The notes under the pieces are model-generated. The model was not told the DNA's origin, did no database searches, and saw only the letters and a program-made list of their open reading frames with translations. This document shows positions 24,344 to 32,837 of a DNA stretch of 64,000 nucleotides, one piece after another; the first letter of the stretch is position 1, and every line of letters begins with the position of its first letter. Source of the stretch: Micromonospora eburnea (GTDB lineage: Bacteria > Actinomycetota > Actinomycetes > Mycobacteriales > Micromonosporaceae). The stretch lies in NCBI RefSeq assembly GCF_900090225.1, contig NZ_FMHY01000002.1:6820001-6884000 (forward strand). The letters run 5' to 3'. A program made the translations under genes and the position numbers.

Positions 24344-26797
24344 GTGACCTGGATGCGGAAACGTGACCACAATGTGCTGACCAACGCCGCATCGCTACTC
24401 ATCTGTGGCCTACTGGCCGGCGTGGTGGTCGCGGCGGCGGCCTTCCCCGCAGTGGCGATGTCCGGACTGGCCGCCAAGGCGGGGGCCGAGACCTTCGGCG
24501 CGCTGCCGAAGGAACTGGCCGTAGCCCGCTCCCCGCAGATCACCTATCTGCTCGCCTCGGACGGCAAGACGCCGCTCGCCAGCATGTTCGACGAGAACCG
24601 CCGCGACGTCAAGCTCAAGGACATCTCGCCGTACATGCAGAAGGCGATCATCGCGGCCGAGGACCACAACTTCTACAAGCACAACGGCGTCGACTTCAAC
24701 GGCGTGGCCCGGGCCTTCGTCAACAACAGCTCCGGGGCCAACTCGCGGCAGGGCGCGTCGACGCTGACCATGCAGTTCGTCCGGCTGGCCATCTCGTACT
24801 CGGCGACCCACCCGGCCGACGTGGTCGCCGCGACCGAGGACACCAGCGCCCGCAAGCTGCGCGAGATGTCGCTGGCCCTCCAGGTGGAGAAGGAGTTCTC
24901 CAAGGACGAGATCCTGGAGCGCTACCTGAACCTCGCCGCCTTCGGCAACGGCGCGTACGGCGTCTTCGCGGCCAGCCAGGTCTACTTTGGCAAGCCACCG
25001 AGCAAACTGGACATCCAGGAGTCGGCGCTGCTGGCCGGCCTGGTGAAGGCACCCACCGCGTTCAACCCCACCACCGCCGCCGGCTACCCGGACGCGGTGG
25101 GCCGGCGGGACTACGTCATCCAGAACATGGTGACCATCGGCGCCATCACCCAGGCCGAGGCCGACCAGGCCAAGCAGATCAAGCTCAAGGTCAACCACAA
25201 GCGCACCCCGAACGGCTGCGTCGCCACGAACGTGCAGAGCTGGGGCTTCTTCTGCGACTACTTCTACCGCTGGTGGTTGCAGCAGGAGACGTTCGGCTCC
25301 ACGACGTACGACCGCGAGCGCCGGCTGAAGAGCGGCGGCTACACCATCACCACCAGCCTCGACGTGCAGGCGCAGAAGGCCGCCGACAAGGCGGTCCGCA
25401 ACCATCTGAGCGTGGACGCCACGGCCGCCCGGATGGTGGCGGTGGTCGAGCCGGGCAGCGGCCGGGTCCGCGCGGTCGCGGTCAACCGCAACTTCAAGCT
25501 CGACGATCCGGACACCCCGCAGAACAAGCTCTCCAGCGATCCGAAGAAGGCCAAGAAGAAGATCCGGGGCAGCCGCCCGAACACGGTCAACCCCCTGATC
25601 ACCGGCGGCGCAGGCTTCGCCGGCTACCAGGCCGGCTCGACCTTCAAGATCTTCACCCTGGTCGCGGCGCTGGAGAAGGGCTACCCGCTCAGCTACACGA
25701 TCAACGCGCCGCATCAGTTCAAGTCGGATTACATCATCGACGCCCGCAACCCGGCCGCCTGCGACGGGCCCCACTACTGCCCGACCAACGCCAACAAGTC
25801 GATGGCCGGCGTGCACAACATGTGGAGCGCGTTCGGCTACTCCGTCAACACCTACTTCGTGGCGTTGCAGCAGCAGGTCGGCGCGGAGAACGTGGTGAAG
25901 GCCGCACAGAAGCTCGGCATCACCTTCCGTTCCTCCGGGGACGCGCGGCTCGCCACCGACAAGAGCTCCGCACACCAGTGGGGCGCGTTCACCCTGGGCG
26001 TCTCGCAGACCACCCCGCTGGAGCTGGCCAACGCCTACGCCACGCTGGCGGCCGACGGCAAGTACTGCGAGCCGACCCCGGTCCAGGAGATCCGCGACCC
26101 GGACGGCAACAAGCTCGACATCGCCAACCCGCGTTGCGAGCAGCGGATCGACACCCAGGTGGCCCGCGCCGCCGTCGACGCCGCCCGCTGCCCGGTGGGC
26201 GACAACTCCTCGACCTCCAGGTGCGGAAGCCGCACCGCGGGCAACGTCCACGGCGTCGTCGACGCCCCGGTGGCCGGCAAGTCGGGCACCACCGACGGCG
26301 ACAAGACCTCCGCCCTGGTCGCCATGACCAAGCAGTACGCGGTGGCCGGCATCCAGGCCGACCCGGACTGGCCGCAGACCACCCAGCGGATGAAGCACAA
26401 CGAGGTGCCCTGGGGCATCAACCCGGCGGTCTACGAGACGCTCCGCGACGCCATGAAGGGCAAGCCTCGGGTCAACTTCACCCCGCCGAGCGGAAAGATC
26501 GTTCTGGGCGACCAGCGGTCCATCCCCGGCGTCAAGTGCCAGTCAATCGAGACCGCCAAGTCGCGGCTGCGTGGTGCCGGCTTCGAGCCGGTGGTGTCGA
26601 GCAGCAAGGTGGCGTCGGAGTGCCCGGCGGGGACCGCCGCCGGCACCAGCCCGGACGGGAAGACCATCAAGAACGGCGTAGTGACCATCGAGGTCAGCTC
26701 CGGCCAGGGCGCGCCGACTCCCGACAGCAGCACCGGAGCCGGCGACAGCCCGCCGCCGAACGGCAACGGGCGTGGGCCACGACCGCCGCGTAACTGA
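24344..26797 (+). CDS. ponA2: Bifunctional penicillin-binding protein, PonA2-like, with one PASTA domain
   Basis: The 817-aa class A PBP has a membrane anchor (about 12-40), a glycosyltransferase domain with catalytic Glu106 in AAEDHNFY and GASTLTMQ (137-144), and a transpeptidase domain with Ser432 in STFK, SVN at 500-502 and KSGTT at 646-650. A single PASTA domain (about 720-785) and a Pro/Gly/Asn-rich tail follow. It polymerises and crosslinks peptidoglycan outside the membrane. Cysteines (292, 304 and others) in the linker between domains resemble those in mycobacterial PonA2. It matches Rv3682 in order, length and layout; PonA2 there supports stationary survival and stress resistance. 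Confidence 0.93.
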   Translation: MTWMRKRDHNVLTNAASLLICGLLAGVVVAAAAFPAVAMSGLAAKAGAETFGALPKELAVARSPQITYLLASDGKTPLASMFDENRRDVKLKDISPYMQKAIIAAEDHNFYKHNGVDFNGVARAFVNNSSGANSRQGASTLTMQFVRLAISYSATHPADVVAATEDTSARKLREMSLALQVEKEFSKDEILERYLNLAAFGNGAYGVFAASQVYFGKPPSKLDIQESALLAGLVKAPTAFNPTTAAGYPDAVGRRDYVIQNMVTIGAITQAEADQAKQIKLKVNHKRTPNGCVATNVQSWGFFCDYFYRWWLQQETFGSTTYDRERRLKSGGYTITTSLDVQAQKAADKAVRNHLSVDATAARMVAVVEPGSGRVRAVAVNRNFKLDDPDTPQNKLSSDPKKAKKKIRGSRPNTVNPLITGGAGFAGYQAGSTFKIFTLVAALEKGYPLSYTINAPHQFKSDYIIDARNPAACDGPHYCPTNANKSMAGVHNMWSAFGYSVNTYFVALQQQVGAENVVKAAQKLGITFRSSGDARLATDKSSAHQWGAFTLGVSQTTPLELANAYATLAADGKYCEPTPVQEIRDPDGNKLDIANPRCEQRIDTQVARAAVDAARCPVGDNSSTSRCGSRTAGNVHGVVDAPVAGKSGTTDGDKTSALVAMTKQYAVAGIQADPDWPQTTQRMKHNEVPWGINPAVYETLRDAMKGKPRVNFTPPSGKIVLGDQRSIPGVKCQSIETAKSRLRGAGFEPVVSSSKVASECPAGTAAGTSPDGKTIKNGVVTIEVSSGQGAPTPDSSTGAGDSPPPNGNGRGPRPPRN

Positions 26798-26813
26798 TCC
26801 GGCGCGACAAACA

Positions 26814-26844
26814 GCGGGCGGGCACCCGAGGGGTGCCCGCCCGC
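26814..26844. terminator. Bidirectional terminator between ponA and yqeY
   Basis: Perfect 14-bp stem (26814-26827 with 26831-26844) and a GAG loop between convergent genes, followed by TTCGTCGTC. Confidence 0.8.
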
Positions 26845-26859
26845 TTCGTCGTCCGGGGA

Positions 26860-27315
26860 TCAGAGGCCGAGCTGCCGGCGTACCTCGGCGGCGACCCGGC
26901 CCCCCTCGGCCCGGCCCGCCACCGCGGCCTGGGCCGCCTTCATGGCCGGGCCCATCTGCGCCTTTCCGGTGACGCCGCCCGCGGCGAGCGCGCCCGCGAC
27001 CAGCTCGGCCAGCTCGGCGTCGGAGAGCTGCTTCGGCAGGTAGCGCTCCAGCACCTCGCCCTCGGCGGTCTCCTTGCTCGCCTGCTCGGCGCGGCCCGCG
27101 TCGGCGAACGCGGCGGCCGCCTCGCGCCGCTTCTTCGCCTCCTTGGTCAGCACCGCGAGCACCTCGTCGTCGCTGAGCTCGCGCTTCTCCCTACCGGCGA
27201 CCTCGGCCGTGCCGACTGCCGCGAGGGCCATCCGCAGCGTGGAGGTGGTCAGCTCGTCGCGCGCCTTCAGGGCGGCGCGCATGTCGGCGGTGAGACGATC
27301 CTTCAGCGTGCTCAT
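26860..27315 (-). CDS. GatB/YqeY-domain protein
   Basis: The 151-aa protein has the YqeY pattern: MSTLKDRLTADMRAALKARD, LRMALAAV, ELSDDEVLAVLTKEAKKRREA and the C-terminal GKAQMGPAMKAAQ region. YqeY is related to the tRNA-binding tail of GatB and is thought to act on tRNA or amidation, but its function is unsettled. ATG 27315 lies 25 bp from the divergent phosphoesterase start and has no Shine-Dalgarno; TAGTTT is 8 nt upstream. It breaks the otherwise mycobacterial order between ponA2 and the phosphoesterase. Confidence 0.85.
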   Translation of the reverse strand: MSTLKDRLTADMRAALKARDELTTSTLRMALAAVGTAEVAGREKRELSDDEVLAVLTKEAKKRREAAAAFADAGRAEQASKETAEGEVLERYLPKQLSDAELAELVAGALAAGGVTGKAQMGPAMKAAQAAVAGRAEGGRVAAEVRRQLGL

Positions 27316-27323
27316 GGCTGGTC

Positions 27324-27333
27324 AAACTACCCT
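27324..27333. promoter_or_regulatory. Overlapping divergent -10 boxes (bidirectional leaderless promoter)
   Basis: Plus-strand TACCCT at 27328-27333 is 7 nt before ATG 27341. Minus-strand TAGTTT at 27324-27329 is 8 nt before ATG 27315. They share two base pairs, inside a gap of only 25 bp, so both transcripts would lack a 5' untranslated region. Confidence 0.55.
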
Positions 27334-27340
27334 GAACGCC

Positions 27341-28234
27341 ATGCGAAAGCGCACACTATTCCGGCTCGCCGCCGGGACCGCCGTCGCCGGCGCGGCCACC
27401 CTGGCGTACGCGTCGCTCGTCGAGCGCAACATGTTCACCCTGCGCCGGTACGACGTACCGGTGCTTCCGACCGACGCCGAGCCACTGCGCGTGCTGCACC
27501 TGTCGGACCTGCACATGACCCCCAACCAGCAGCGCAAGCAGGACTGGGTGGCCTCGCTGGCCGCCCTCGACCCGGACCTGGTGGTGGTCACCGGGGACAA
27601 CATGGCGCACCCCGACGCGGTTCCCGGGGTGCTGCGCGCCCTGCAACCGCTGCTCGACCTGCCGGGTGCCTTCGTCTTCGGTTCCAACGACTACACCGGG
27701 CCGGTCTGGAAGAACCCGTTCACCTACTTCCTGCCCGACCGGGAGTACACGGAGGGCGTGCCGCTGCCGTACGAGGAACTGCGCGACGTCTTCACCGGCG
27801 CCGGCTGGGTGGACCTCAACAACGCGCGGACCACCCTGAAGGCGGGCGGCCGGGAGATCGAACTGGTCGGCGTGGACGACCCGCACGTCGAACGGGACGA
27901 CTACGACGCGGTGGCCGGCCCGGTCGGCTCCGGGTCGGCGCTCGCCATCGCGCTCAGCCACTCCCCGGAACCGGTCGTGCTGGACCGGATGGCCGCCGAC
28001 GGCTTCGGGCTGCTGCTCGCCGGGCACACCCACGGCGGCCAGGTCTGCGTACCCGGCTACGGCGCCCTGGTGACCAACTGCGGCCTGCCCCGCTCGATGG
28101 CTCGCGGCCTGCACCGCTGGCCCGGCTCGGATTCCTGGCTGCACGTCTCCGCCGGCATCGGCACGCACCCCACCGCCCCCGTACGCTTCGCCTGCCCACC
28201 GGAGGCGAGCGTGCTCACGCTGATCCCCCGCTGA
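27341..28234 (+). CDS. Membrane-associated calcineurin-like phosphoesterase (Rv3683-like)
   Basis: The 297-aa protein begins with a basic stretch and one hydrophobic segment (about 8-26), an uncleaved anchor. The phosphoesterase motifs are LSDLHM, VTGDN, FGSNDYTG (an S-N-D variant of GNHE), SHSPEPVV and AGHTHGGQV, as in the YaeI/LpxH-like group of lipid-processing or general phosphoesterases. The catalytic domain probably faces the outside or inner membrane surface. It corresponds to Rv3683, last gene of the conserved block, and is followed by tRNA-Pro. Confidence 0.87.
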   Translation: MRKRTLFRLAAGTAVAGAATLAYASLVERNMFTLRRYDVPVLPTDAEPLRVLHLSDLHMTPNQQRKQDWVASLAALDPDLVVVTGDNMAHPDAVPGVLRALQPLLDLPGAFVFGSNDYTGPVWKNPFTYFLPDREYTEGVPLPYEELRDVFTGAGWVDLNNARTTLKAGGREIELVGVDDPHVERDDYDAVAGPVGSGSALAIALSHSPEPVVLDRMAADGFGLLLAGHTHGGQVCVPGYGALVTNCGLPRSMARGLHRWPGSDSWLHVSAGIGTHPTAPVRFACPPEASVLTLIPR

Positions 28235-28307
28235 GCGACCCCGCTCCAGGTTGGGGGTACCGAGTTTGACCATCGGAGCGAGTGGGCTACTATTTGTCGG
28301 CACGCCT

Positions 28308-28384
<77 letters not shown>

Positions 28385-28399
28385 GAGGTAACAGCAGGT

Positions 28400-28425
28400 C
28401 AAGGCCCCTCCGCGGAGGGGCCTTG
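28400..28425 (+). terminator. Terminator after tRNA-Pro
   Basis: A 26-bp perfect palindrome (CAAGGCCCCTCCG and its complement) 15 bp after the tRNA, followed by ATTCGTTT. Confidence 0.75.
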
Positions 28426-28628
28426 ATTCGTTTCCAGGGATCCCCGCTCCGCCCTGGCAAGGCGAGAAGGCGGCGCCCTGCGGTCCCGGTCACCCGTCGA
28501 CTACGGGCAGCGGTCCAAGATCACGGACGCTGGCGGTTCGCCCGGTCGGAGCGGCAGAGATCAGCCCTCGGCGTCGCAGAGCGATGATCTTCGACTGATT
28601 CGGGGAGGCAGCCATTGCCATCCCTCAC

Positions 28629-28634
28629 TAGGCT
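28629..28634 (+). promoter_or_regulatory. Candidate -10 box for secreted repeat protein
   Basis: TAGGCT about 57 bp before the ATG; the intervening leader carries AGGGGA as ribosome binding site. No clear -35 box. Confidence 0.35.
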
Positions 28635-28690
28635 GACGGGCCAACGTGGGTCACGATCCCGACCCATCCCACTCCTCAAACAGGGGAATC

Positions 28691-30736
28691 ATGAGCAGAT
28701 CAACGCTGCGCCGGTTCGGCGCACTGCTGCTGGGCGTCACTCTGGCCCTGACCGGGCTCGCCACGCCGGCCCAGGCGGCGTCCACCGGCTCCATCACGGG
28801 TCAGCTGACCGACGGCGGGGCCGCGGTCACCGGCGGCTCCGTCTACCTCTACGGCGACGACGTCGACCACTGGGACTACGCGTGGCTCGACGACCAGGGC
28901 CGTTACGCGTTCGACGCGGTCCCCCCGGGCCAGTACCGGGTGAGCTTCGAGGCCTGGGGTCACCCGACGCAGTTCGCCTACGGCAAGTCCGACTGGTCTT
29001 CGGCGAATCTCATCACGGTGACGGCTGGCGGCGCCACGGTGGTCAACGACGAGCTGCTGCCGTCCGGCACCATCACCGGACGGCTGGTCGACCGGACCGG
29101 CGCCCCGGCCCCGTTCGTGTTCGTCAGCGCCGAGGCCACCGACTACAGCAGCTACGGCTACGGCAGCACGGGACCGGACGGCACCTTCGACATCCAGGTC
29201 GTGCCGGGCAAATACCGGGTCCGGTTCGACGTCGGCGGGTTCGGTCAGTTCGCGTACGGCACGTTGGACAGCGCCGCCGCAGCGGTCTTCGCGGTCACGG
29301 CGGGCGGCACGGTGACGGTCAACGACACCCTGGTCGCCACCGGCACCGTGGCGGGCCGATTCACCGACACGTCCGGCGCGCCGCTCTCCGGCGTGGACGT
29401 CTACGTCAGCAACGGCCAGTTCTTCGGCAGCGCCGAGACCGACGAGGATGGCCGATACCGGCTCGACGCGGTCCCCGTGGGCACCGGCTACACGGTCCAT
29501 TTCTACAGCTCGGCGCTGTTCCTGCAGCAGTACGCCTACGGCGCGGTGGACGAGTCGAAGGCGACCCGGTTCGCCGTCACCGAGGGCGGAACCACCACGG
29601 TCGACGACCAGCGGTTGCCGACGGGCAGCGTCCGCCTCACCGCGGTGGACTCGCGTACGGGCCAGCCGATCCTGAACTTCACTTCCGGCCTCGGCCTCGA
29701 CTCGCGTGACTCGAAGAACGGCGAGGTCATCTACCCCACCGTCCCCGTCGGCACCCACGAGATCTGGGCCAACGCCTCGGGCTACTCCTTCGGCGGGGCG
29801 TCGGTAACGGTCGTCGCCGGCGAACAGGCCGACGTCAGGCTGGTCATGGAGCCGCTGGCCCGCATCACCGCCACCGTGGTGGACGCCGCGACGGGCGCTC
29901 CGCTGCCCGGCGTGTGCATCGTTCCGGTGCTCGTCGACGAGGTCCGGATGCCGGACGGCTGTGACGAGGTGACCGACGCGAACGGCAAGATCACCCAGAT
30001 GTTCTGGAGGGGCGCGGGTACCTACCAGCTGCTGGCCTGGCCGGAGCGGGCCAAGGGCTACGGCGCCCAGTGGCTCGGTCCGCGCGGTGGCACGGGCGAC
30101 CTGCGCCGCGCCACGACGTTCACCGTGAAGCCCGGCGAGGCGGTCACGCCGCCGGTCATCCGGATGGATCGCGCGGGGGTCATCACCGGTCAGGTGTTCG
30201 GAACGGACGGAGCCGCGCTGTCCCAGGGCAGCGTCCGGATCGCCGGCTCGCACCCCGGCCTGGGCAGCAGCTTCGGTGCCTTCGCCATCGGCGACGGCGG
30301 CCGCTACCGGATCGACAAGCTCGGCCCGTACGAGTGGCCGCTGCTGTTCGACGTGTACGGGCAGCAGGCCACGCAGTGGAGTGGCGGCGAGGCCAACCGC
30401 GACCGGGCCGACCGGATCGCGGTGGTCGCGGGCGGCACCACCACCTACGACTACCGGCTCGAAGCCGGGGTCAGCGTGACGGTGTCGAGCACCACGCCGT
30501 TCCAGGGGTACGTGCTCGCCCGCAACGCCGACACCGGTGACATCGTCGGCACGTGGTGGCTCGACGAACCGAACGTCGGTGCGACCAGGCAGCTCATCGG
30601 CGGGCAGCACATCCGGTTCGAATACGACCCGAGCGAGGGCGGCCGCCGGTTCGTCGGCGGTGACAGCTTCGCCTCGGCGACCAAGTACAAGGTCCACAAG
30701 CACAAGGACGGGGCGTTCGCGCTCACGCTCGGCTGA
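28691..30736 (+). CDS. Secreted protein of carboxypeptidase-regulatory-like (Ig-fold) repeats
   Basis: The 681-aa protein has a Sec signal peptide (MSRSTLRRFG... cleaved near AQAAS, residue 30) and then about seven beta-sandwich repeats of the carboxypeptidase D regulatory type, each with the pattern G-x-I/V-T/A-G-x-L/F-T/V-D, a segment such as DDQGRYAFDAVPPGQYRV and a YAYG-like loop. Two cysteines sit close together in the repeat around 400 (GVCIVPV and DGCDEV). No enzymatic domain is seen, so it probably serves as an extracellular adhesive or stalk protein. AGGGGA lies 4 nt before the ATG. Confidence 0.78.
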   Translation: MSRSTLRRFGALLLGVTLALTGLATPAQAASTGSITGQLTDGGAAVTGGSVYLYGDDVDHWDYAWLDDQGRYAFDAVPPGQYRVSFEAWGHPTQFAYGKSDWSSANLITVTAGGATVVNDELLPSGTITGRLVDRTGAPAPFVFVSAEATDYSSYGYGSTGPDGTFDIQVVPGKYRVRFDVGGFGQFAYGTLDSAAAAVFAVTAGGTVTVNDTLVATGTVAGRFTDTSGAPLSGVDVYVSNGQFFGSAETDEDGRYRLDAVPVGTGYTVHFYSSALFLQQYAYGAVDESKATRFAVTEGGTTTVDDQRLPTGSVRLTAVDSRTGQPILNFTSGLGLDSRDSKNGEVIYPTVPVGTHEIWANASGYSFGGASVTVVAGEQADVRLVMEPLARITATVVDAATGAPLPGVCIVPVLVDEVRMPDGCDEVTDANGKITQMFWRGAGTYQLLAWPERAKGYGAQWLGPRGGTGDLRRATTFTVKPGEAVTPPVIRMDRAGVITGQVFGTDGAALSQGSVRIAGSHPGLGSSFGAFAIGDGGRYRIDKLGPYEWPLLFDVYGQQATQWSGGEANRDRADRIAVVAGGTTTYDYRLEAGVSVTVSSTTPFQGYVLARNADTGDIVGTWWLDEPNVGATRQLIGGQHIRFEYDPSEGGRRFVGGDSFASATKYKVHKHKDGAFALTLG

Positions 30737-30744
30737 TCATGTCG

Positions 30745-30781
30745 ACGAGGGCCGGGCACGCTCGCCGTGTCCGGCCCTCGT
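30745..30781 (+). terminator. Terminator after secreted repeat protein gene
   Basis: A 15-bp stem with one G:U pair (30745-30759 with 30767-30781) followed by GTTGTTTCTC. Confidence 0.65.
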
Positions 30782-30806
30782 GTTGTTTCTCGCTCAGTGC
30801 CGCGGC

Positions 30807-30956
30807 TCACACCCGTCGCCGGACCCAGCCGATGATCGCGGTCACGACGAACAGGATCGCCCCGACCACGAAGAGCCAGAACAGGCCCTTTACCACAAGC
30901 CCGACGATCACCAGAACCAGCCAGACCAGCAACAGCGTAACGATCAGTGCGATCAT
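30807..30956 (-). CDS. Small hydrophobic membrane protein (49 aa)
   Basis: The peptide MIALIVTLLLVWLVLVIVG and the following LFWLFVVGAILFVV segment form two hydrophobic stretches ending in WVRRRV. Very similar short 'hydrophobic proteins' are scattered in actinomycete genomes without known role. ATG 30956 is preferred to the upstream in-frame ATG because the extra residues are non-hydrophobic. Confidence 0.55.
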   Translation of the reverse strand: MIALIVTLLLVWLVLVIVGLVVKGLFWLFVVGAILFVVTAIIGWVRRRV

Positions 30957-31068
30957 GGGACACGGCGTACCCGCAGGTGGGCCGCACAAACCAGGCGGGC
31001 TGGGGTTCGACTCGGTCCGGGTGCCGTCTCCCTGGGCAGATGATCAAAATTCCTGGCATCGTTGACAG

Positions 31069-32181
31069 ATGGCCGCGCAGATCCGATCCCGCCTGACCGA
31101 TTGGACCACCCTCGTACCCCTGATCGCGATCTTGGTACTCGCGGCCTCCTGGGGGCGCGAACTGCCCGCCACGGTGATCGCGGTGGTGGCCGCGCTGCTG
31201 GCCGGCGCGGTGCTGGCGGCCGTGCACCACGCCGAGGTGGTGGCCCACAAAGTAGGTGAGCCGTTCGGCTCGCTGCTGCTCGCGGTGGCGGTGACGGTGA
31301 TCGAAGTCGGACTCATCGTCACGCTCATGATCAACGGCGGGGAGAAGACCCAGTCGCTGGCCCGGGACACCGTCTTCGCCGCCGTGATGATCACGTGCAA
31401 CGGCATCTTCGGGTTGTCCCTGCTGATCGGCGCACTACGACGACGGGTGGCGGTCTTCAATCCGGAGGGCACCGGCGGAGCCCTGGCCACCGTGGCCACC
31501 CTCGCCACCCTCAGCCTGGTGGTGCCCACCTTCACCACCAGCCGGCCGGGTCCGCAGTTCTCCCCCGCACAGCTCACCTTCGCGGCGGCCGCCTCGCTCG
31601 CCCTCTACGTGCTCTTCGTGATGGTGCAGACCGGCCGGCACCGCGACTACTTCCTCCCGGTAACCGAGGAGGGCAGCGTGCTGGCCGTCGACGCCGACGG
31701 GGACGGCCACGCCGATCCGCCGCCGGCGCGTACCGCGTGGGCCAGCCTGGCGCTGCTGGTCGTGGCCCTGGTCGCGGTGGTCGGCAACGCCAAGCTCATC
31801 TCCCCGGCGATCGAGCGCGGCGTCTCGGCGGCGAACCTGCCACAGGCGTTCGTCGGGGTGATCATCGCCCTGCTGGTGCTGCTGCCGGAGACCCTCGCCG
31901 CGTCCCGGGCCGCCCGCCGGAACCGCGTGCAGATCAGCCTCAATCTGGCGCTCGGCTCGGCGATGGCCAGCATCGGCCTGACCATTCCGGCCATAGCGCT
32001 CGCCTCGATCTGGCTGGAGGGCCCGCTGGTTCTCGGCCTCGGCGGCACCCAGCTGACCCTGCTCGCGCTCACCGCGGTGACCGGCGTGCTCACCGTGGTG
32101 CCCGGACGGGCGACCGTGCTCCAGGGCGGCGTCCACCTGGTGCTGCTCGCCGCCTTCGTCTTCCTCGCCGCGAGCCCGTGA
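31069..32181 (+). CDS. chaA: Ca2+/H+ antiporter, ChaA type
   Basis: The 370-aa protein has about eleven membrane helices and the two inverted cation-exchanger motifs: GEPFGSLLLAVAVTVIE-V in the first half and LPETLAASRAARRNRVQI followed by NLALGSAMASIGLTIP in the second. The acidic residues in these motifs bind the ion. ChaA exchanges Ca2+ (and Na+ or K+ in some bacteria) for protons. A short acidic loop (DADGDGHADPP) near residue 205 resembles an EF-hand-like Ca2+ loop. ATG 31069 is taken as start although only a weak GGCAT-like sequence precedes it. Confidence 0.85.
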   Translation: MAAQIRSRLTDWTTLVPLIAILVLAASWGRELPATVIAVVAALLAGAVLAAVHHAEVVAHKVGEPFGSLLLAVAVTVIEVGLIVTLMINGGEKTQSLARDTVFAAVMITCNGIFGLSLLIGALRRRVAVFNPEGTGGALATVATLATLSLVVPTFTTSRPGPQFSPAQLTFAAAASLALYVLFVMVQTGRHRDYFLPVTEEGSVLAVDADGDGHADPPPARTAWASLALLVVALVAVVGNAKLISPAIERGVSAANLPQAFVGVIIALLVLLPETLAASRAARRNRVQISLNLALGSAMASIGLTIPAIALASIWLEGPLVLGLGGTQLTLLALTAVTGVLTVVPGRATVLQGGVHLVLLAAFVFLAASP

Positions 32182-32253
32182 GCGGATTCCCCGCCGCGAG
32201 CCCGTGAGCGGGCCGAGGACGAAAGGCCGGCCTGGCCCGGGGTCCACGATCCG

Positions 32254-32727
32254 TCAGTCGTGCAGCTCGGTGCGGGCGACCTCGGCGAACGCGGCGGTCA
32301 GGTAGCCCTCCAGGGGTTGTCCGGCCGCCGCCAGCAGGTCGGCGACGAGCAGCGGGGCGTGCCGGGCGATCGCGGCCGGGTCGGGCGGCGCGTCGTCGTC
32401 GCCCGGGTCGTAGACGCCGAGGGCGCCGGCCAGCAGGACCAACAGCACGTGCGGGTCGACGTCCGGCCGCCACTGCGCGGCCGACCGCACACAGCGCTCC
32501 AGCACCTGGCGTACGTCGTCGCCGGCCAACCCGTCGGGGTGGGTCTCCTCCAGCAGCAGCCGGACCACCCCGCCGAGCACCAGACCGGCCCGGTCGGCGG
32601 CGGTGAGCCGGTCGACCGCCGGCCCGTACGCCTCGACGTCCCGGTCGCGGGCGGCGGCGACGGCCTCCGTGGCGGCCCCCGCGATCTCCCGGGCCGAGGC
32701 GGGCAGGTGTCGCCAGGTCGTGGTCAC
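32254..32727 (-). CDS. Hypothetical protein, possible TetR-type ligand-domain remnant
   Basis: A 157-aa helical protein with repeated Ala/Leu/Asp patterns (LTAADRAGLVLGGVVRLLLEE, HVLLVLLAGALGVYD). It resembles the all-helical C-terminal half of TetR-family regulators, but no helix-turn-helix is present, so that reading is weak. GTG 32727 is the likely start. It is divergent from the MFS gene across about 110 bp, which would fit local regulation, but this is inference. Confidence 0.5.
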   Translation of the reverse strand: MTTTWRHLPASAREIAGAATEAVAAARDRDVEAYGPAVDRLTAADRAGLVLGGVVRLLLEETHPDGLAGDDVRQVLERCVRSAAQWRPDVDPHVLLVLLAGALGVYDPGDDDAPPDPAAIARHAPLLVADLLAAAGQPLEGYLTAAFAEVARTELHD

Positions 32728-32837
32728 CGGGCCAGCATGGCAGACGACGTGTGCTTGCTCACGCGCCGGCTCTGCCCAGCGCAGAACCGGCGGTAATCGG
32801 CTCGCGGGTCGTCGTACCCGCCGCACAGAATCCAGCC

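Larger units (their letters stand above)
28385..28690. other. 306-bp gap after tRNA-Pro
   Basis: Contains the tRNA terminator and a candidate promoter for the secreted repeat protein (both listed). No gene is supported in between. Confidence 0.5.
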
